Made by a program: the position numbers and the translations under genes
Notes under the pieces: model-generated
What the model was told of the DNA's origin: nothing
Databases searched by the model: none
Seen by the model: only the letters and a program-made list of their open reading frames with translations
Assembly: GCA_037176725.1 (NCBI GenBank)
Contig: JAZBRS010000074.1
Coordinates: 60,206,001-60,270,000, forward strand
DNA: 64,000 nucleotides
Origin: Posidonia oceanica
Taxonomy: Eukaryota; Streptophyta; Magnoliopsida; Alismatales; Posidoniaceae
Direction: 5' to 3'
Shown here: one piece after another, positions 26,375 through 40,400 of the stretch
Position numbering within the stretch: the stretch's first letter is position 1
How the letters are laid out: each line of letters opens with the position of its first letter

Positions 26375-29300
26375 GGCTTGCACCTATCATTCCTAGCGGT
26401 CCGGTCATGATAAGGCTTGCACTTATCATTCCTGAACTCTTCCTAGCCTCTTCTTGGTTTAGATAGGGGTTACACCTATCATTCCTAGAGGTCCTGTAAT
26501 GATAAGGCTTGCACCTATCATTACTGACCTCTTCTTGGTTTTGATAGGGCGTGCACCTATCATTCTTGGTGGTCCGGTCGTGATAAGCCTAGCACTTATC
26601 ATTCCTAACCTCTTCCTGGTCTTGGTAGGGGTTGTAGCTATCATTCCTAGTGGTCCGATCGTGATAAGGCTCGCACTTACTAGTCCTGACCTCATCCTGG
26701 TCTTGGTAGGACTTGCACCTATGATTCCTGGCAGTCCGGTCGTGGTAAGTCTTGCACTTATCATTCTGGACCTCTTCCTAGTCTTGATAGGGCTAGCACC
26801 AATCATTCTTGGCGGTCTGGTCTTGATAAGGCTTGCACTTATCATTCCTGACAACTTCCTGGTCTTGATACGGCTTGCAACAACCATTCCTGTTGGTCCG
26901 GTCTTGATAAGGCATGCACTTAACTATCCTGACCACTTGCTGGTCTTGGTAGGGCTTGCACCTATCATTCTTGGCAGTCTGGTCATGATAAGGCTTGCAC
27001 TAATCATTCCTGCCCACTTCCTGGTCTTGGTAGGGCTTGCACAAATCATTCCTAGCTGTCCTATCATGATAAGGCTTGCACTTATCATTCCTGACCTCTT
27101 CCTGGTCTTGGTAGGCCATGCACCAATCAATCCTGGCGGTCCAGTCTTGGTAAGGCTTGCACTTATCATTCCCGCACTGTTCTTGGTCTTGTTAGGGCTT
27201 GCACTTATCATTCAGACCTCTTCCTGGTCTTGGTAGGGCTTGCACCTATCATTCCAGGCGGTCCGGTCGTGATAAGGCTTGCGCTTATCATTCCTGACCT
27301 CTCCCTGGTCTTGGTAGGGCTTTCATCTATCATTCCAGGCGGTCTAGTAGTGTTAAGGCTTGCATTTATTATTCCTGACCTCATCTTGGTCTTGATAGGT
27401 CTTGCGCCAATCATTCCTGGAGGTCTGGTCTTGATAAGGCTCGCACTTATCATTGCTGACATCTTCCCGATCTTGAAAAGGCTTGCACTTATCAATCCAG
27501 GCCTCTTCCTGGTCTTGATAGGGCTTGCACCTATCAGTCCAGGCTGTCTAGTCTTGATAAGGCTTGCACTTATCCATACTGAACTCTTCGTTGACTCTTC
27601 TTGGTCTAGATAGGGGTTGCACCAATCATTCCTGGCGGTTCGGTCATGATAAGGCTTGCACTTATCATTCTTGACCTCTTCCTGGTCTTGATTGGGCTTG
27701 CACCTATCGTTCCTGGTGGTCAGGTCTTGGTGAGGCTTGCACTTATCATTCCAGACCTCTTCCTGGTCTTGGTAGGGCTTACACCAATCATTCAAGTGGT
27801 TTGGTCATGATAAGCCATGCACATATCATTCCTGACGTCATCCTGGTCATGATAGGGCTAGCACTTCTCATTCCTGGCGGTCCAGTCTTGATACGGCTTG
27901 CACGTATCAATCTTGACCTCTTCTTGGTCATGGTAGGGCTTGCACCTTTCAATCCTAGCGGTTCGGTCGTGATATGGCTTGCACTTATCATTCCTGGCCA
28001 CTTCCGGGTCTTGGTAGGGCTTGCACCAATCATTCCAGGCAGGCCAGTCACGATAAGGCTTGCACGTATCATACCGGACCTCTTCCAGGTCATGATAGGG
28101 CATGCACCTTTCATTCCTGGCGGTCCAGTATTGATATGGCTTGCACTTATCATTCCTGACCTCTTCCAGGTCTTGATATGTCTTGCACCTATCATTCTTG
28201 GCGGTTCGGTCCTGATAAGGCTTGCACTTAACATTTCTGACCTCTTCCTGGTCTTGGTAGGGCTTGCACGTAGCATTCCTGGCGGTTCGGCCTTGATATG
28301 GCTTGCACTTATCATTCCTAACCTCTTCCAAGTCATGACAGGGCTTGCACCTATCATTCCAGGTGGTCCGGTCTTGATATGGCAAGCACTTATCATTTCT
28401 GACCTCTTCCATGTCTTGATAGGGCTTGCACCTATCATTCCTGGTAGTCTGGTCTTGATAAGGCTTGCACCTACAATTCCTGACCTACTCCTGGTGTTAA
28501 TGGGGCTTGCACCTATCATTCCTGGCTGTCCGGTCCTGACAAGGCTTGCACTTATTATTCCTGACCTCTTCCTGGTCTTGGTAAGCCATGCACCAATCAT
28601 TCCTGGCGGTCCAGTCTTGGTAAGGCTTGCACTTATCATTCCTGACCTCTTCCTAGTCATGATAGGGCTTGCACCTATCATACCTAGCGGTCCGGTCATG
28701 ATAAGGCTTGCACTTTTCATTCCTGACCTCTTCCTAGTTTCGATAGGGCTTGCACCTATCATTCCTGGCGGTCCGGTAGTGATAAGCCTTGCACTTATGA
28801 CTCCTAACCTCTTCCTGGTTTGGTAGGGCTCGCACCTATCATTCCTGGCAGTCCGGTCGTGGTGAGGCTCGCACATATTAGTCCTGACCTCATCCTGGTA
28901 TTGATGGGGCTTGCACCTATCATTCCTGGCGGTCCGGTCTTTATAAGGCTAGCACTTATCATTCCGGACCTCTTCCTGGTCTTGATAGGGCTAGCACCAA
29001 TCATTCTTGGCGGTCCGGTCTTGATAAGGCTTGCACATATCATTCCTAACATCTTCTTGGAATTGATACGGCATGCAACGACCATTCTTGGTGGTCTGAT
29101 CTTGGTAAGGCTTGCACTTATCATTCCTGACCACTTCCTGTTCTTGGTAGGGCATGCACCTATCATTCGTGGCGGTCTGGTCTTGATACGGCTTGCACTA
29201 ATCATTCAGCCCACTTCCTGGTCTTGGTAAGGCTTGCACTTATCATTCATGGCGGTCCGGTCTTGATAAGGCTTGCACTTAACTTTGCAGACCTCTTCCT

Positions 29301-32300
29301 GGTCTTGATAGGGCTTGCACCTGTCATTCCTGGCGGTCCTGTCCAGATAAGGCATGCACTTATCATTTCTGACCTCTTCCTAGTCATGACAGGGCTTGCA
29401 CCAATCGTTCCTGGTGGTCCGGTCCTGGTAACGCATGCACTTATCATTCCTCACCTCTTCCTGATCTTGATAGGGCTTGCACCTATCATTCCTGGCAGTC
29501 TGGTCTTGATTAGGCTTGCCCTTACCATAATAGACCTATTCCTGGTCTTGACAGGACTTGCACCTATCATTCCAGGTGGTCCGGTCTTGACAAGGCTTGC
29601 ACTTATCATTCCTGACCTCTTCCTGGTCTTGGAAGGGCTGACACTTATCATTGCTGGCGGTCCGGTCATGATAAGGCTTGCACTTATCGTTCCTAACCTC
29701 TTCCTAGTCTTGATAGGGCTTGCACCTATCATACCTGGCAGTCCGGTCATGATAAGGCATGCACTTATCATTCCAGACCTCTTCCTGGTCTTGGTAGGGC
29801 TTGCACCAATCATTCCTGGCTGTCCAGTCATGATAAGGCTTGCACTAATCATTCCTGACCTCTTCCTGGTCTTGGTAGGGCCAGCACGAATCATTCTTGG
29901 CAGTCCAGTCTTGGTAAGGCTTGTACTTATCATTCCTGAACACTTCTTGGTCTTATTAGGGCTTACACCTATCATTGCAGGTGATCCGTTCTTGATAAGG
30001 CTTGCACTTATCATTCAGACCTCATCCTGGTCTTGGTAGGGCATGCACCTATCGTTCCTGGTGGTCCGGTGGTGATAAGGCTTGCACTTGTCATTCCTGG
30101 CCTCTTTCGGGTCTTGATAGGGCTTGCCCCAATCATTCCTGGTGGGCCGTTCTTGATAAGGCTTGCACTTACCATACCTAACCTCTTCCAGGTCTTGATA
30201 GGGCTTGCTCCAATCATTCCTGGTGGTTCAGTAATGATACGGCTTGCTCCAATCATTCTTGGTGGTCCAGTAATGATACGGCTTGCAATTATCATTCTTG
30301 ACCTCTTCCTGGTCCAGGTAGGGCTTGCACCTGTCATTCCTGGCGGTCCGGTCTTGATTAGGCTTGCACTTAACATTCTTGACCACTTCCGGGTCTTGAT
30401 AGGGCTTGCACGTATCATTCCTGGCGGTCCGGCCCTGATAACGCTTGCACTTATCATTCCTGACCTCTTCCAAGTCATGACAGGGCTTGCACCTATCATT
30501 CCTGGTGGTCCGATCTTGATAAGGCATGCACTAATCATTCCTGACCTCTTCCTGGTCTTGATGGGGCTTGCACCTATCATTCCCGGCGGTCAGGTCATGA
30601 TAAGTTTGGCACTTATCATTCCAGACCAATTCCAGGTCTTGACGGGGCTTGCACCTATCATTCTTGGCTGTCCGGTCTTGACAAGGCTTGCACATATCAT
30701 TCCTGACCTCTTCCAGGTCTTGGTAGGGCTCACTCCTATCATTGCTGGCATTCCAGTCATGATAAGGCTTGCACTTATCATTCCTGACCTCTTCCAAGTC
30801 ATGATAGGGCTTGCACCTATCATACCTAGCGGTTCGGTCTTGATAAGGACTGCACTTGTCATTCCTGACCACTTCCTGGTCTTGGTAGGGCTTGCTCCAT
30901 TCATTCCTGGCAGTCCAGTCATGATAAGACTTGTACTTATCATTCCTCACCACTTCTTCGTCTTGGTGGGGCATGCACCAACATTCTTGGAGGTCAAGTC
31001 TTGGTTGGGCTTGCACTAGTCATTCCTGAACTCTTCTTGGTCTTGTTGGGGCTTGCACCTATTATTCCTGGCGATCCGATCTTGATAAGGCTTGCACTTC
31101 TCATTCAGACCTCTTCCTGGTCTTGGTAGGGCTTGCACCTATCATTCCTAGCGGTCCGGTCATGATAAGGCTTGCACTTATCATTCCTGACCGCTCCTTG
31201 GTCATGGTAGGGCTTGCATCTATCAATCCGGGCGGTCAGGTAGTGATTAGGCTTGCATTTATCAGTCCTGATCTCTTCTAGGTCCTGATAGGGCTTGCAC
31301 CTATCATTCCTGGAGGTTTGGTCTTGATAAGGCTCGCATTTATCATTCCTGACATCTTCTCGGTCTTGAAAAGGCTTGCACTTATCATTCCAGGCCTCTT
31401 CCAGGTGTTGATAGGGCTTGCACCTATCTGTCTAGGCTGTCCGGTCTTGATAAGGCCGGCACTTATCAATACTGAACTCTTCCTAGCCTCTTCCTAGTCT
31501 AGATAGGGGTTGCACCTATCATTCCTGGCGGTCCAGTCTTGATAAGGCTTGCACTTATCACTCCTGACCTCTTCCAGGTCTCTTTCGGGTCTAGATTGTG
31601 CTTGCAACTATCGTTCTTGGTGGTCCGGTCTTGATAAGGCTAGCACTTATCATTCCTGACCTCTTCCAGGCCTCTTCCTGGTCTTGATTCGGCTTGCACC
31701 TATCATTCCTGGTGGTCCGGTCTTGATGAGGCTTGCACATATCATTCCTGACCTCTTCCAGGTCTTGGTAGGGCTTACACCTATCATTCAAGCGGTTCGG
31801 CCTTGATAAGCCATGCACATATCATTCCTGACGACTTCCTGGTCATGATAGGGCTAGCACGTCTCATTCTTGGCGGTCCGGTCTAGATACGGCTTGCACT
31901 TATCAATCTTGACCTCTTCCTGTTCATGGTATGGCTTGCACCTATCATTCCTAGCGGTCTGGTCGTGATATGGCTTGCACTTATCATTCCTAGCCTCTTT
32001 CGGGTCATGATAGGGCTTGCCCCAATCATTCCAGGCGGGCCGGTCTTGATAAGGCTTGCACTTATCATACCTGACGTCTTCCAGGTCATGATAGGGCTTG
32101 CACCTATCGTTCCTGGCAGTCCGGTATTGATAAGGCTTGCACTTATCTTTCCTAACCTCTTCCTGGTTTTGATAGGGCTTGCACCTGTCAATCCTGGCGG
32201 TCCGGTAATGTTAAGGCTTGCACTTAACATTCCTGACCTCTTCCTGGTCTTGATAGGGCTTGCACGTATCATTCCTAGCGTTCCAACCCTGATAAGGCTT

Positions 32301-35300
32301 GCACGTATCATTCCTGACCGCTTCCAAGTCATGACAGGGCTTGCACCTATCATTCCTGGTGGTCCGGTCTTGATAAGGCATGTACTTATCATTCCTGACC
32401 TCTTCCTGGTCTTGATAGGGCTTGCACCTATCATTCCTGGCGGTCTGGATATGATAAGGCTTGCACTTATCATTCCTGACCTATTCCTTGTCTTAACGGG
32501 GCTTGCACCATTCATTCCAGTCTATCCGGTCTTGACAAGGCTTGCACTTATCATTCTAGACCTCTTCCAGGTCTTGGTAGGGCACACACCTATCGTTGCT
32601 GGCGGTCTGGTCATGATGAGACATGCACTTATCAATCCTAACCTCTTCCTAGTCATGATAGGGCTTGCACCTATCATACCTAGCGGTCCGGTCTTGAAAA
32701 GGATTGCACTTGTCATTCCTGACCTATTCTTGGTCTTGGTTGGGCTTGCTCCATTCATTCCTGGTGGTCCAGTCATGATAAGGCTTGTACTTATCATTCC
32801 TGACCTCTTCTTGGTCTTGGTAGGGCATGCCCCAATCATTCCTGGCGGTCCAGTCTTGGTTGGGCTTGCACTTTTCATTCCTGAACTCTTTATGGTCTTG
32901 ATAGGGCTTGTACCTATCATTCCTGGCGATCCGATCTTGATAAGGCTTGCACTTATCAGTCATGGTAGGGCTTGCATCTATCAATCTGGGCGGTCAGGTA
33001 GTGATAAGGCTTGCATTTATCAATCTTGACCTCTTCCAGGTCTTGATAGGGCTTGCACCTATCATTCCTAGAGGTCTGGTCTTGATAAGGCTCGCATTTA
33101 TCATTCCTGACATCTTCTCGGTCTTGAAAAGACTTGCACTTATCAATCCAGGCCTCTTCCTGGTCTTGATAAGGCTTGCACCTATCAGTTTAGGTTGTCC
33201 GGTCTTGATAAGGCATGCACTAATCAATACAGAACTCTTCAGAGCCTCTTCCTGGTCTAGATAGGGGTTGCACCCATCATTCCTGGCGGTCTGGTCATGA
33301 TAAGGCTTGCACTTATCATTCCTGACCTATTCCTGGCCTCTTCCTAGTCTAGATTGTGCTTGCACCCATCATTCGTGGTGGTCCGGTCTTGGTAAGGCTA
33401 GCACTTATCAATCCTGACCGCTTCCTGGTCTTGGTTGGGGTTACACCTATCATTCCAAGCGGTTCGGTCTTGATAAGGCCTGCACATATCATTCCTGACG
33501 TCATCCTGGTCAAGATAGGGCTAGCACCTCTCATTCCTGGTGGTCCGGTCTTGATACAGCTTGCACTTATCATTCCTGACCTCATCCTGGTCATGGTAGG
33601 GCTTGCACCTATCATTCCTAGCAGTCCGGTCTCAATATGGCTTGCACTTATCATTCCTGGCCTCTTCTGCGTCTTGATAGGGCTTGCACCTATCATTCCA
33701 GGCAGTCCGGTCATGATAAGGCTTGCACTTATCATTCCCGACCTTTATAGGTCTTCATAGGGCTTGCACCTATCATTCCTGGCGGTTTGTTAATGATAAG
33801 GCTTGCACTTATCATTCCTGACCTCTTCCTGGTCTTGATAGGGCTTGCAACTATCATTCCTGGCGGTCCGATCTTGATAAGACTAGCACTTAACATTCCT
33901 AACCTCTTCCTGGTCATGGTTGGGCTTGCACCTATCATTCCTGGCGGTCCGGTCCTGATAAGGCTTGCACTTATCATTCCTGACCTCTTCTATGTCATGA
34001 CAGGGCTTACACCTATCATTCCTTGTGGTCCGGTCTTTATAAGGCAAGCACTAATCATTCCTGACGTCTTCCTGGTCTTGATATGGCTTGCACTTATCAT
34101 TCCTGACCAATTCCTGGTCTTGACTGGGCTTGCACGTTTCATTCCGGGCCGTCCGGTCTTGACAAGGCTTGCACTTATCATTTCTGACCTTTTCCAGGTC
34201 TTGGTAGGGCTCACACCTGTCATTGCTGGCGGTCTGGTCATGATAAGGCTTGCACTTATCATTCATGACCTCATCCTGGTCATGTTAGGGCTTGCACCAA
34301 TCATACCTAGCAGACCGGTCTTGATAAGGCTTGCACTTATCATTCCAGACCTCTTCTTGGTCTTGGTAGGGCTTGCACCATTCATTCCTGGCGGTCCAGT
34401 CATGATAAGGCTTGCACTTATCATTCCTGACCACTTCTTGGTCTTGGTAGGGCATGCACCAGTCATTCCTGGCGGTCCAGTCTTGGTAGGCCATGCACTT
34501 ATCATTCTTGAACTCTTCTTGGTCTTGTTTGGGCTTGCACCTATCATTCCTGGCGATCCGATCTTGATAAGGCTTGCACTTATCATTCAGACCACTTCCT
34601 GGTCGTGGTAGGGCTTGCACCTATCATTCCTGGTGGTCCAGTCGTGATAAGGCATGCACTTATCATTCCTGACCTCTTCCTGGTCTTGACGGGGCATGCA
34701 CCTATCATTCCTGGCTGTCCGGTTTTGACATGGCATGCACTTATCAATCCTGACCTCTTCCAGGTCTTGGTAGGGCTCACACCTATCATTGCTGGCAGTA
34801 CGGTCATGATTAGGCTTGCACTTATCATTCCTGAGCTCTTCCGAGTCATGATAGGGCTTCCACCTATCTTACCTAGTGGTCCGGTCTTGATAAGGCTTGT
34901 ACTTGTCATTCTTGACCTCTTCCTGGTCTTGGTAGGGCTTGCACCATTCATTCCTGGCGGTCCAGTCATGATAAGGCTTGTACTTATCGTTCCTGACCTC
35001 TTCTTGGTCTTGGTAGGTCATGCACCAATCATTCCTGGCGGTCCAATCTTGGTTGGGCTTGCACTTATCATTCCAGAACTCTTCTTGGTCTTGATAGGGC
35101 TAGCACCTATCATTCCTGGCGATCCGATCTTGGTAAGACATGCACTTATCATTCAGACCTCTTCCTCGTCTTGGTAGGGCATGCACCTACTATTCCTAGC
35201 GGTTCGTTCGTGATAAGGCTTGCACTAATCATTCCTGACCTCTCCCTGGTCATGGTAGGGCTTGCATCTATCATTCCGGGTAGTACGGTAGTGATAAGGC

Positions 35301-36398
35301 TTGCACTTGTAATTCCTGACCTCTTCCAGGTCTTCATAGGGCTTGCACCAATCGTTTCTGGCAGTCTGGTCTTGATGAGGCTCGCACTTATCAATCCTGA
35401 TCTCTTCCCGGTCTTGAAAAGGCTTGCACTTATCGTTCCAGGCCTCTTCCTGGTCTTAATAGGGCTTGCACCAATCAGTCCAGCCAGTCCAGTCATGATA
35501 AGGCTTGCACTTATCATTCCTGTACTCTTCCTAGCCTCTTCCTGGTCTAGATAGGGGTTGCACCTATCACTCCTGGAGGTCCGGTCTTGATAAGGCTTGC
35601 ACCTATCATTACTGACCTCTTCCTGGTTTTGATAGGGCTTGCACCTATCATTCCTGGCTGTCCAGTCGTGATAAGCCTTGCACTTATCATTCCTAACCTC
35701 TTCCTAGTCTTGGTAGGGCTTGCAGCTATCATTCCTGGCGGTCTGGTCGTGATAAGGCTCGCACTTAGTAGTCCTGACCTCATCCTGGTCTTGGTAGGGC
35801 TTGCACCTATGATTCCTGGCGATCCGGTCTTGAGAAGTCTTGCACTTATCATTCCGGGCCTCTTCCTGGTCATGATTGGGCTAGCACCAATCATTCTTGG
35901 CGGTCTGGTCTTAATAAGGCTTGCACTTATCATTCTGACATCTTCCTGGTCTTGATACATCTTGCAACAACCATTCCTGGTGGTCCGGTCTTGATACGGC
36001 ATGCACTTATCATTCCTGACCTCTTCCTGGTCTTGGTAGGGCTTGCACCTCTCCGTCCAGGCGCTCCGGTCTTGATTAGGCTTGCACTTAACATTCTTGA
36101 CCACTTCCTGGTCTTGATAGGGCATGCAACTATCATTCCTGCCAGTCCTGTCTTGATTAGGCTTGCACTTATCATTCTAGGCCTATTCCTGGTCGTGACA
36201 GGGCTTGCACCTATCATTCCTGGCAGTCCGGTCTTGACAAGGCTTGCACTTATCATTCCTGACCACTTGCGGGTCTTGGTAGGGCTCACCCCTATCATTG
36301 CTGGTTGTCCGGTCATGATACAGCTTGCACTTATCATTGCTGACCTCTTCCTTGTCTTGATAGGGCTATCGCCTCTCATACCTGGCGGTCCGATCTTG

Positions 36399-36403
36399 AT
36401 ATG
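36399..36403. other. Target-site duplication, left (full element)
   Basis: ATATG directly before the TGTAGTAATCCC end of the left LTR, repeated at 63712-63716. Joining the flanks restores a normal satellite unit, so the element inserted into the array as one piece. Confidence 0.96.
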
Positions 36404-36523
36404 TGTAGTAATCCCAATCAAAATCAGGCTTACTATTAGCGGCGATGTCCGAGGAGGGGGCCTCTACTCGAAAACACTTAAAACAGAGGAGAAAAGGTAA
36501 GAAAAGAAGAAGATAAGACAAAT

Positions 36524-36534
36524 CAGAGTCGCCA
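36524..36534 (-). other. PBS-like 11-mer in U5 of the 3' LTR
   Basis: CAGAGTCGCCA on the plus strand (TGGCGACTCTG on the element strand), 120 bp inside the LTR end, as in the other two LTRs. Confidence 0.8.
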
Positions 36535-37124
36535 CCGTGTCGATTATCGGGAGACAAGGAAAATCGGAGGAAATGCATGAGTTAACACGTAAAACCAAGC
36601 AAGAAATGCAAAGCAAAGCTATGCAAAGGAAAACAAATACAAATACATGCAAATGAGATGACTCATGCCTAGGATAAGGGCGATATGGTCATTGTGGGCT
36701 AAAAGACTAGGCAAGGACTCCTGTTACGCGCGGGGAAGGTGTTAGGCACCCCCGACGCGCCAGAGAATCGGTATTTCTAGGCTTACGCTCGCATACACAG
36801 GGAAATGCAGGTTTGAATGCCTAAGTGCCAATGAATGCCAGAATGAATGCTCATAGGTGTGCTCTAAGTGGCGGGATGCAATGCAAGGAAAGTAAACATG
36901 CAATCTAAATGCTCAGCAGTGCTGTCTGTGTTCCGAACAGGGCGAAACCTGGCTCGTGAGAACTCCAGGCAGTAAGCATCACTGCCCTATATGCAAATGC
37001 AAGCGAAAAAGCAAAACGACGGTAAAACCAAGCAATGCAGACGACATGCAAAGGAAAACGGCATAAAGCACGCGATACAATGCAAGAAACGATAGTGGCA
37101 CGCAAAACGGTGCAAGAAAACAAG

Positions 37125-37490
37125 ACGGGCATGCAAAACGGTGCCAAAAGTGAAGCGGGCATGCAAAACGGTGCCGAAAGCTAAGCGGGCATTCAAAACA
37201 GTGCCAGAAACAAAGCGAGCATGCAAAACGGTGCCAAAAGCAAAGCGGGCACTCAAAACGGTGCTAAAAGACAGAGCGGGCACGCAAAACGGTGCCAAAA
37301 GCCAAGCGGGCACGCAAAATGGTGCCAAAAGCAAAGCGGGCATGCAAAACGGTGCCAAAAGCGAAGCGGGCACCCAAAACGGTGCCAAAAACAAAGCGGG
37401 CATGCAAAACGGTGCCGAAAACAAAGCGGGCACGCAAAACGGTGCCAAAAGCAAAGCAGGCACGCAATACGGTGCCAAAAGCGGCGGAAT
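37125..37490 (-). repeat. 30-bp minisatellite in the 3' LTR, about 12 copies
   Basis: Units of the form AAGCGGGCACGCAAAACGG plus TGCCAAAAGC-like ends, exactly 30 bp, about 12 copies with a degenerate unit on the edge. Copy number is about 12 here, 8 in the 5' LTR and 4 in the solo LTR. Confidence 0.9.
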
Positions 37491-40400
37491 AAAACCTCGA
37501 CAAAACCAGGCAGATGCAAATGCAAGGAGAGAGGATAAGAAAAGCGAAAGGGGAGGCCAACAGTGTGTGTGTGAGAATAGGCACTGTTTAAGGGCCACGT
37601 AGAGTAAGTGTGAAGACCTACACAGGGAGAACAAGCAAGTGGGGGGATTACCACCGCTTTGTGACTGTTTCCCACTAAACCGCTCCACGATGTGTCTCGC
37701 ACGCTGCCCAAAGCTCGCGGTGCGATCGGATCGTGGAAAAGGTGGAAGAAAGTCGCAATAAGTGGTGAATCCAGGGGAAACACGATACAAAACACGTGGG
37801 AATACGCGAAAGGAGGAACGGAATTGGTAGATAAGAAGAGGAAGTCCTATTCTACATGTTCGAGGAAACAAAAAGCGAAAACGATGCATGCAATGCAAAT
37901 GGTATGCAAATGAATGCTGTGCAGGGGTTCAGAAGGACTTACCTGGAAAATCTGAGGCCTAATCTAAGATCTGCTTGGTCCATGCTGAAGAGCGCTTCGC
38001 CGGGGTCGTCTGGGTAGCTTATTTGAGAAGATCCAACGGCCGGATCGGAAGATATCACATCTTCAAGACAGAGGGGCTGGAACAGGGGAGAAGAATGGAT
38101 CTAAGTGTACAAGGGGTCTTAGAGGTGTGCAAAACAGGTCCTCCCATGTGAATGGGAGCTAATGATACTTAAGTGTGTGCAAAGGATGCAAAAAACTAGA
38201 ATGCATGAGTGCAATGCATGCAGAATGCAAGAAAAGGCTTAAGGGTGATTTTTCAGAAAATTGGGGATTTAAATGCAATTTTTGAAAGGATGGGAGTCTA
38301 AATGCAAAGGTTTTGAAAAGTTTGGGGCTTTTATGCAAGGATTTTGAAAAAAGGAGGGTCTGCATGCAATTTTACAAAAGACAGGGTTTAAAATGCAATT
38401 TTACAAGAGGGGTATGCATCAAGACAAGTTTTGAAATCATGTGGCAAGTTAGGATGCAATTTTGAAATCATTAGGACCTAAAATGCAATTTTTCCAGCAA
38501 AACAGGGGTCTAGTGGGTCTGGGAATGCAGATGGGGGACCTATATGCAATTTTCCAAACATGCAGGGTTTAAAATGCAATTTTATAAGCAAAATATGCAT
38601 TTAAATGATTTTTATAAGCATGCAGAGGACCTATGTGCAATTTTCAAATTATGCAGGGTCAAAAATGCAATTTTATAAGCAAAATATGCATTAAAATGAC
38701 TACTGTGCATTGAGGAAGGACCTATATGCAAAAATCAGAAAATAGGGGGGAAATAATGCAATGCAGTAAGCAAAAATTGGAAAATAAAAGCTAAGTTAAC
38801 AGGATAGAGGACTAAATGGCAATTACAGAAAACAATAAGGACCTAAAATGCAACTTTATATGGCAAACTTAGAGGATTAAATCAAATTAAACAGCTGCAG
38901 GACTAAAATGCAATAATCAAAAGCTGGAGGGCCAAAATCAAATTTATTACTGAAGGAAAGCACAGTAAAAGGGCTGACATGCAAATAAAGAGAACTACAT
39001 ATTTTTCATGCAATTTTATATGGTTTTAGTTCAGAAATAAACAGATTTAATCAAATAAAGGACCTGAACGCAAATAAGTAGGAACTAAGACCAAAAAAGC
39101 AATATTTGGTAAAATAACCAAAGTAGTAGAAAATAAGTGCACAGTGAAAACAGATCGTCGACCACTGTAGCAGTTGCTACCAGTGGCCGACAGAGGGAGC
39201 AAAGGGGGTGCTGGTGCGGCGTAGATCGACGGGCGGGCTTCACTAGAGCTCGACGGAGGCCGGAGCAGCATCGGCGAGCAGCGACGCTGCCTGGAGCAAG
39301 CCGAAGGAGTCGCCGGAGGTCTGCAGACCCGCTCGGAGGCAGGCCGGCCGATCAGCGCGGCGTCAGCGAGTTCTGATGGCAGGGACATGCTTCTGGGGTC
39401 CGTGTGGAGCAAGGGCGCCTGCTGGAGCAGCGTTCTGCAGACCGGAGCGGCGGGACGAGCTCGAAGCTCACCGGAGAAGACAGAGTTGACCCGGCATTGA
39501 CTCGGCGCAGGAGAGAGAGAAATCCCAGGCTGAGGGGCGGAAAAGCAAGAGAAGAGGGAGTCTAACCTAGGGATGAAGAGAGTTACTTGTTTCCGTGGCT
39601 GAGGAGTCCTCCCGACGTCGACTGATCCAGGGATCGACGGTGAGGTTGGTCCGACTGCTGCGGGCGTCTCCGGTTGCTTCTGGGCGTCCGGTTCTGCTCA
39701 GTGTGATGCTGCGGAGCTTGTTGGATGCTTAGATGCAAGCTTGCAGGCCGGAGGCAGGAGTCGGCTTTTTTGGGTGCTGCTGGTTCTACCGGAGACGGGG
39801 GGAGCGGTCTGTTGCTCCTCAGGCTGAACGGGACCTTCTGGCAGGTAGCTGGGTGTTTGGTGAAGGCGTGTGGAGGCCTGAATTGGGCAGTGGAGGTCTG
39901 TGGAGGGAGTTGGCTGATCGGTTGATTTCTGGACAGAAAAAGGTGTAACTGTTTGTGGTGGCGGGTAGGAACTGTGGTGGGTAGCTGGGCTGAAGGCTGG
40001 GTGGTTTGGGGAGGTGGTGTTCAGGTGAGGAACTGGGAAGAGTTTGGGAAGGATTGGAGGTCTATGGATTCTGGAATTTTGAAGTGGAAAGTGATGGGTT
40101 CTGTGGTGGAATTTTGGGTGTTCGGGGGCGGTTTCTGGAGTGGAAAGGTTGATGGATGGAGGGGCTACGATGCTGGGATTCTAGGTGAGGTTGGGGGAGA
40201 AATTGGGTGCAGTTTATGGTCTGGAACCGATGTTGGTTTCAGTGGGGAGGAAGAGGAGGAAAAGGTCTGAATTTTGCAGAGGAAAGGGAGGAGAATTGTA
40301 AGGATTCTGGGTGCTGGACGCTTTCTCTCTCCGGACGATGCGAAGAGTGTCGAAGGAGGAGAAGACTTGGAAGTTTTAAGCAGCTGGGGAGGACAGACGC

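Larger units (their letters stand above)
13667..36403. repeat. Satellite array, part 2 (81-bp repeat)
   Basis: 22.7 kb of the same 81-bp satellite, same strand, between the solo LTR and the full element. The first units match the block after 3682, as expected if the array was continuous before insertion. A variant unit with TCTAGATAGGGG, usually next to a doubled CTCTTCC block, recurs about a dozen times across the arrays (near 29, 660, 4583, 5214, 14970, 18459, 22135, 25234, 26458, 27605, 31498, 33256, 35546) and marks higher-order units. Long open frames on both strands are by-products of the 27-codon period. No gene is seen in this stretch. Confidence 0.97.

Noticed and set aside
13667..36403. 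CRISPR-like array of repeats and spacers
   Set aside because: There are no unique spacers; both halves of each unit are related and vary continuously, and the setting is a plant satellite.
37141..37602. 153-codon ORF rich in Lys/Ala/Gly in the left LTR, and its relatives at 58696-59196
   Set aside because: It is a translation of the 30-bp minisatellite, not kept as a frame between the LTR copies.
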